Both the position numbers and the translations under genes were made by a program. Shown piece by piece: positions 5,509 to 6,715 of a DNA stretch of 6,715 nt; position 1 is the first letter of the stretch; each line of letters starts with the position of its first letter. The DNA comes from Bacteroidota bacterium (lineage in GTDB: Bacteria > Bacteroidota > Bacteroidia > Chitinophagales > UBA10324). The notes under the pieces were generated by a model. That model did no database searches. It saw only the letters and a program-made list of their open reading frames with translations, and was not told the DNA's origin. The DNA is taken from the NCBI GenBank assembly GCA_003455275.1, contig DMRR01000065.1, positions 1 to 6,715 of the forward strand, given 5' to 3'.

Positions 5509-6360
5509 ATGAAAAAATATTTTTCATTCATCAAATTCAGCCACACAGTTTTTGCATTGCCATTTGCTGTCATTGGATACTTTCTCGCTGTATCCCAACC
5601 TGAATATTTTTTTGACTGGAAAATTTTTGCGCTCGTGATTGCTTGTATGATTACTGCAAGAAGTGCAGCCATGGGATTCAACCGTTTTGCTGACAGATTT
5701 ATAGATGCAAGAAATCCGCGCACGGCGATGAGAGAAATTCCTTCAGGTAAAATTTCTGCGGCGTCGGCATTTATTTTCGTTTTATTCTTTTCACTTGCAT
5801 TTATAACCTGCACATTTTTCATAAACCCAATATGTTTTAAACTATCACCGGTTGCCCTGGCAGTTGTTTTAGGTTACAGTTATACAAAAAGATTCACTTC
5901 TCTTGCGCATATAATTCTTGGAATTGGATTGTCGCTCGCCCCGATTGGCGCATACCTCGCAGTAACAGGAGAATTCAGTTTGCTGCCCGTTTTGTTTTCG
6001 CTTGTAGTACTTTGTTGGGTTAGCGGTTTCGATATTATTTATGCTCTTCAGGACGAAGCTTTTGACAAAGCCGAAAAACTTTTTTCCATTCCTTCAGCAC
6101 TTGGGAAAAAAAGTGCTCTTAATATTTCACGCATGCTCCATTTTTTTTCATCGGCACTCTTAGTAGTTGCAGGTGTGGAAGGACAATTTGGGATTGAATA
6201 CTGGATCGGAGCTTTTGTTTTTATCGCTCTGCTTATTTATCAGCAACAATTGGTAAAGCCTCAGGATTTAAGCAGAGTAAATCTTGCATTTGCCACTACT
6301 AATGGAATTGCAAGCATTGTCTTTTCAATTTTTGTTCTCGCTGATCTTTACCTCAACTGA
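5509..6360 (+). CDS. ubiA: UbiA-family aromatic prenyltransferase, 4-hydroxybenzoate-type, possible MqnP
   Basis: This is a 283-residue integral membrane protein with about eight or nine hydrophobic segments. It carries both Asp-rich Mg-diphosphate motifs of UbiA enzymes: NRFADRFIDARNPRT (58-72; N58, D62, D66) and DIIYALQDEAFD (175-186; D175, Y178, D182, D186). Such enzymes transfer a polyprenyl chain from its diphosphate to an aromatic acid in the inner membrane. The close fit to the 4-hydroxybenzoate-type branch, in bacteria that make menaquinone and not ubiquinone, suggests the prenylation step of the futalosine menaquinone route (MqnP); this is inference, since no other menaquinone gene is in view. 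A haem- or MenA-type role fits the motifs less well. The ATG lies 3 bp after the DUF1573 stop, and the stop overlaps the ruvX start, so the three genes are probably one transcript. Confidence 0.87.
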   Translation: MKKYFSFIKFSHTVFALPFAVIGYFLAVSQPEYFFDWKIFALVIACMITARSAAMGFNRFADRFIDARNPRTAMREIPSGKISAASAFIFVLFFSLAFITCTFFINPICFKLSPVALAVVLGYSYTKRFTSLAHIILGIGLSLAPIGAYLAVTGEFSLLPVLFSLVVLCWVSGFDIIYALQDEAFDKAEKLFSIPSALGKKSALNISRMLHFFSSALLVVAGVEGQFGIEYWIGAFVFIALLIYQQQLVKPQDLSRVNLAFATTNGIASIVFSIFVLADLYLN

Positions 6361-6715
6361 TGCCCAGAATATTAGCAATTGATTATGGAATAAAGCGAAG
6401 CGGAATTGCTGTCACAGACCCCTTGAAAATTATTGCTTCGCCACTTGAAACAGTTGTTACAACAGACTTGATTTCATTTCTGAAAAAATATTTTGAAAAA
6501 GAAAAAGTAGAAGAATTGGTAATTGGCGACCCTAAAAATTTAAGAGGAGAGGAGAATGACTTAACGGCAATTGTTTATGATTTCATTTCTGTATTGAAAA
6601 AAGAATTCCCTGACATTCCGGTTCATTTGATCGATGAAAGATTTACATCCAAAATGGCTTCAAGAATTATTGGCCAAAGCGGTATGGGAAAGATGAAGCG
6701 TCAACAAAAAGAGTT
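6360..6715 (+). CDS. ruvX: RuvX/YqgF RNase H-fold nuclease, Holliday junction resolvase-like (C-terminus cut off)
   Basis: The ATG overlaps the ubiA stop by one base (TGATG). The frame stays open for 118 residues to the right edge, against a usual length near 140, so roughly the last 20-25 residues are missing. The N-terminus MPRILAIDYGIKRSGIAVTD carries the RNase H-fold strand with catalytic D8 and the GxxRxGxAxxD pattern. VIGDPKN (54-60) and IDERFTSKMA (91-100) with D92-E93-R94 are the other YqgF blocks. The final catalytic aspartate, in the VDxxSA block of the family, would lie just past the edge and cannot be checked. YqgF proteins are nearly universal in bacteria and are linked to 16S rRNA 5'-end maturation and to branched DNA processing; which applies here is not decided by sequence. 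It was not in the long-ORF set only because it is truncated. Confidence 0.92.
   Translation, partial: MPRILAIDYGIKRSGIAVTDPLKIIASPLETVVTTDLISFLKKYFEKEKVEELVIGDPKNLRGEENDLTAIVYDFISVLKKEFPDIPVHLIDERFTSKMASRIIGQSGMGKMKRQQKE

Noticed and set aside
5433..5822. Minus-strand open frame of 129 codons
   Set aside because: It is antisense to the end of the DUF1573 gene and the start of ubiA, both strongly supported; no domain is recognisable.

Overview
The window looks like ordinary chromosome from a member of the Bacteroidota. The evidence is an AT-rich composition, a lack of Shine-Dalgarno sequences before the genes, at least one promoter of the Bacteroidota TAnnTTTG type placed almost on a start codon, a PorX-type REC-PglZ regulator, and a BshB1 enzyme for bacillithiol synthesis. 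A UbiA-family prenyltransferase with the look of the futalosine-route menaquinone enzymes suggests a Chitinophaga/Cytophaga/Sphingobacteria-like lineage rather than Bacteroides, but this is only an inference. No mobile element, CRISPR array, tRNA or rRNA is visible.

Layout: the left arm reads on the minus strand. An HD-superfamily phosphohydrolase (241-1473, TTG start) is followed by the first 59 residues of bshB1, which runs off the left edge. A 122-bp divergent intergenic region separates these from porX (1596-3209, plus strand), which ends in a clear intrinsic terminator (3234-3260). Right after the terminator comes a PolX-family protein (3279-4958). Next is a tight cluster: a membrane-anchored DUF1573 protein (4993-5505), a UbiA-type prenyltransferase (5509-6360) and ruvX (6360 to the right edge). 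Their junctions are a 3-nt gap and a 1-nt overlap, so they are very likely one transcript, probably started from the promoter at 4978-4985.

Function: bshB1 makes a low-molecular-weight thiol. The HD protein probably acts on (deoxy)nucleoside phosphates. PorX combines a phospho-receiver with a phosphatase/phosphodiesterase-type domain, and in relatives controls the type IX secretion system. PolX and RuvX belong to DNA repair and processing, and the prenyltransferase to respiratory quinone synthesis. These do not form one obvious pathway.

The points most worth a second look are: the PolX protein, whose three polymerase catalytic aspartates are all replaced (K195, E197, Q236) while its PHP nuclease site is complete; two seven-G homopolymers inside the small DUF1573 gene, where a one-base slip at the first (or a deletion at the second) would stop translation within a few codons; the divergent pairing of an HD nucleotide hydrolase with PorX; and promoter-like elements that leave almost no 5' leader. 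I see no convincing wholly new system in this window.
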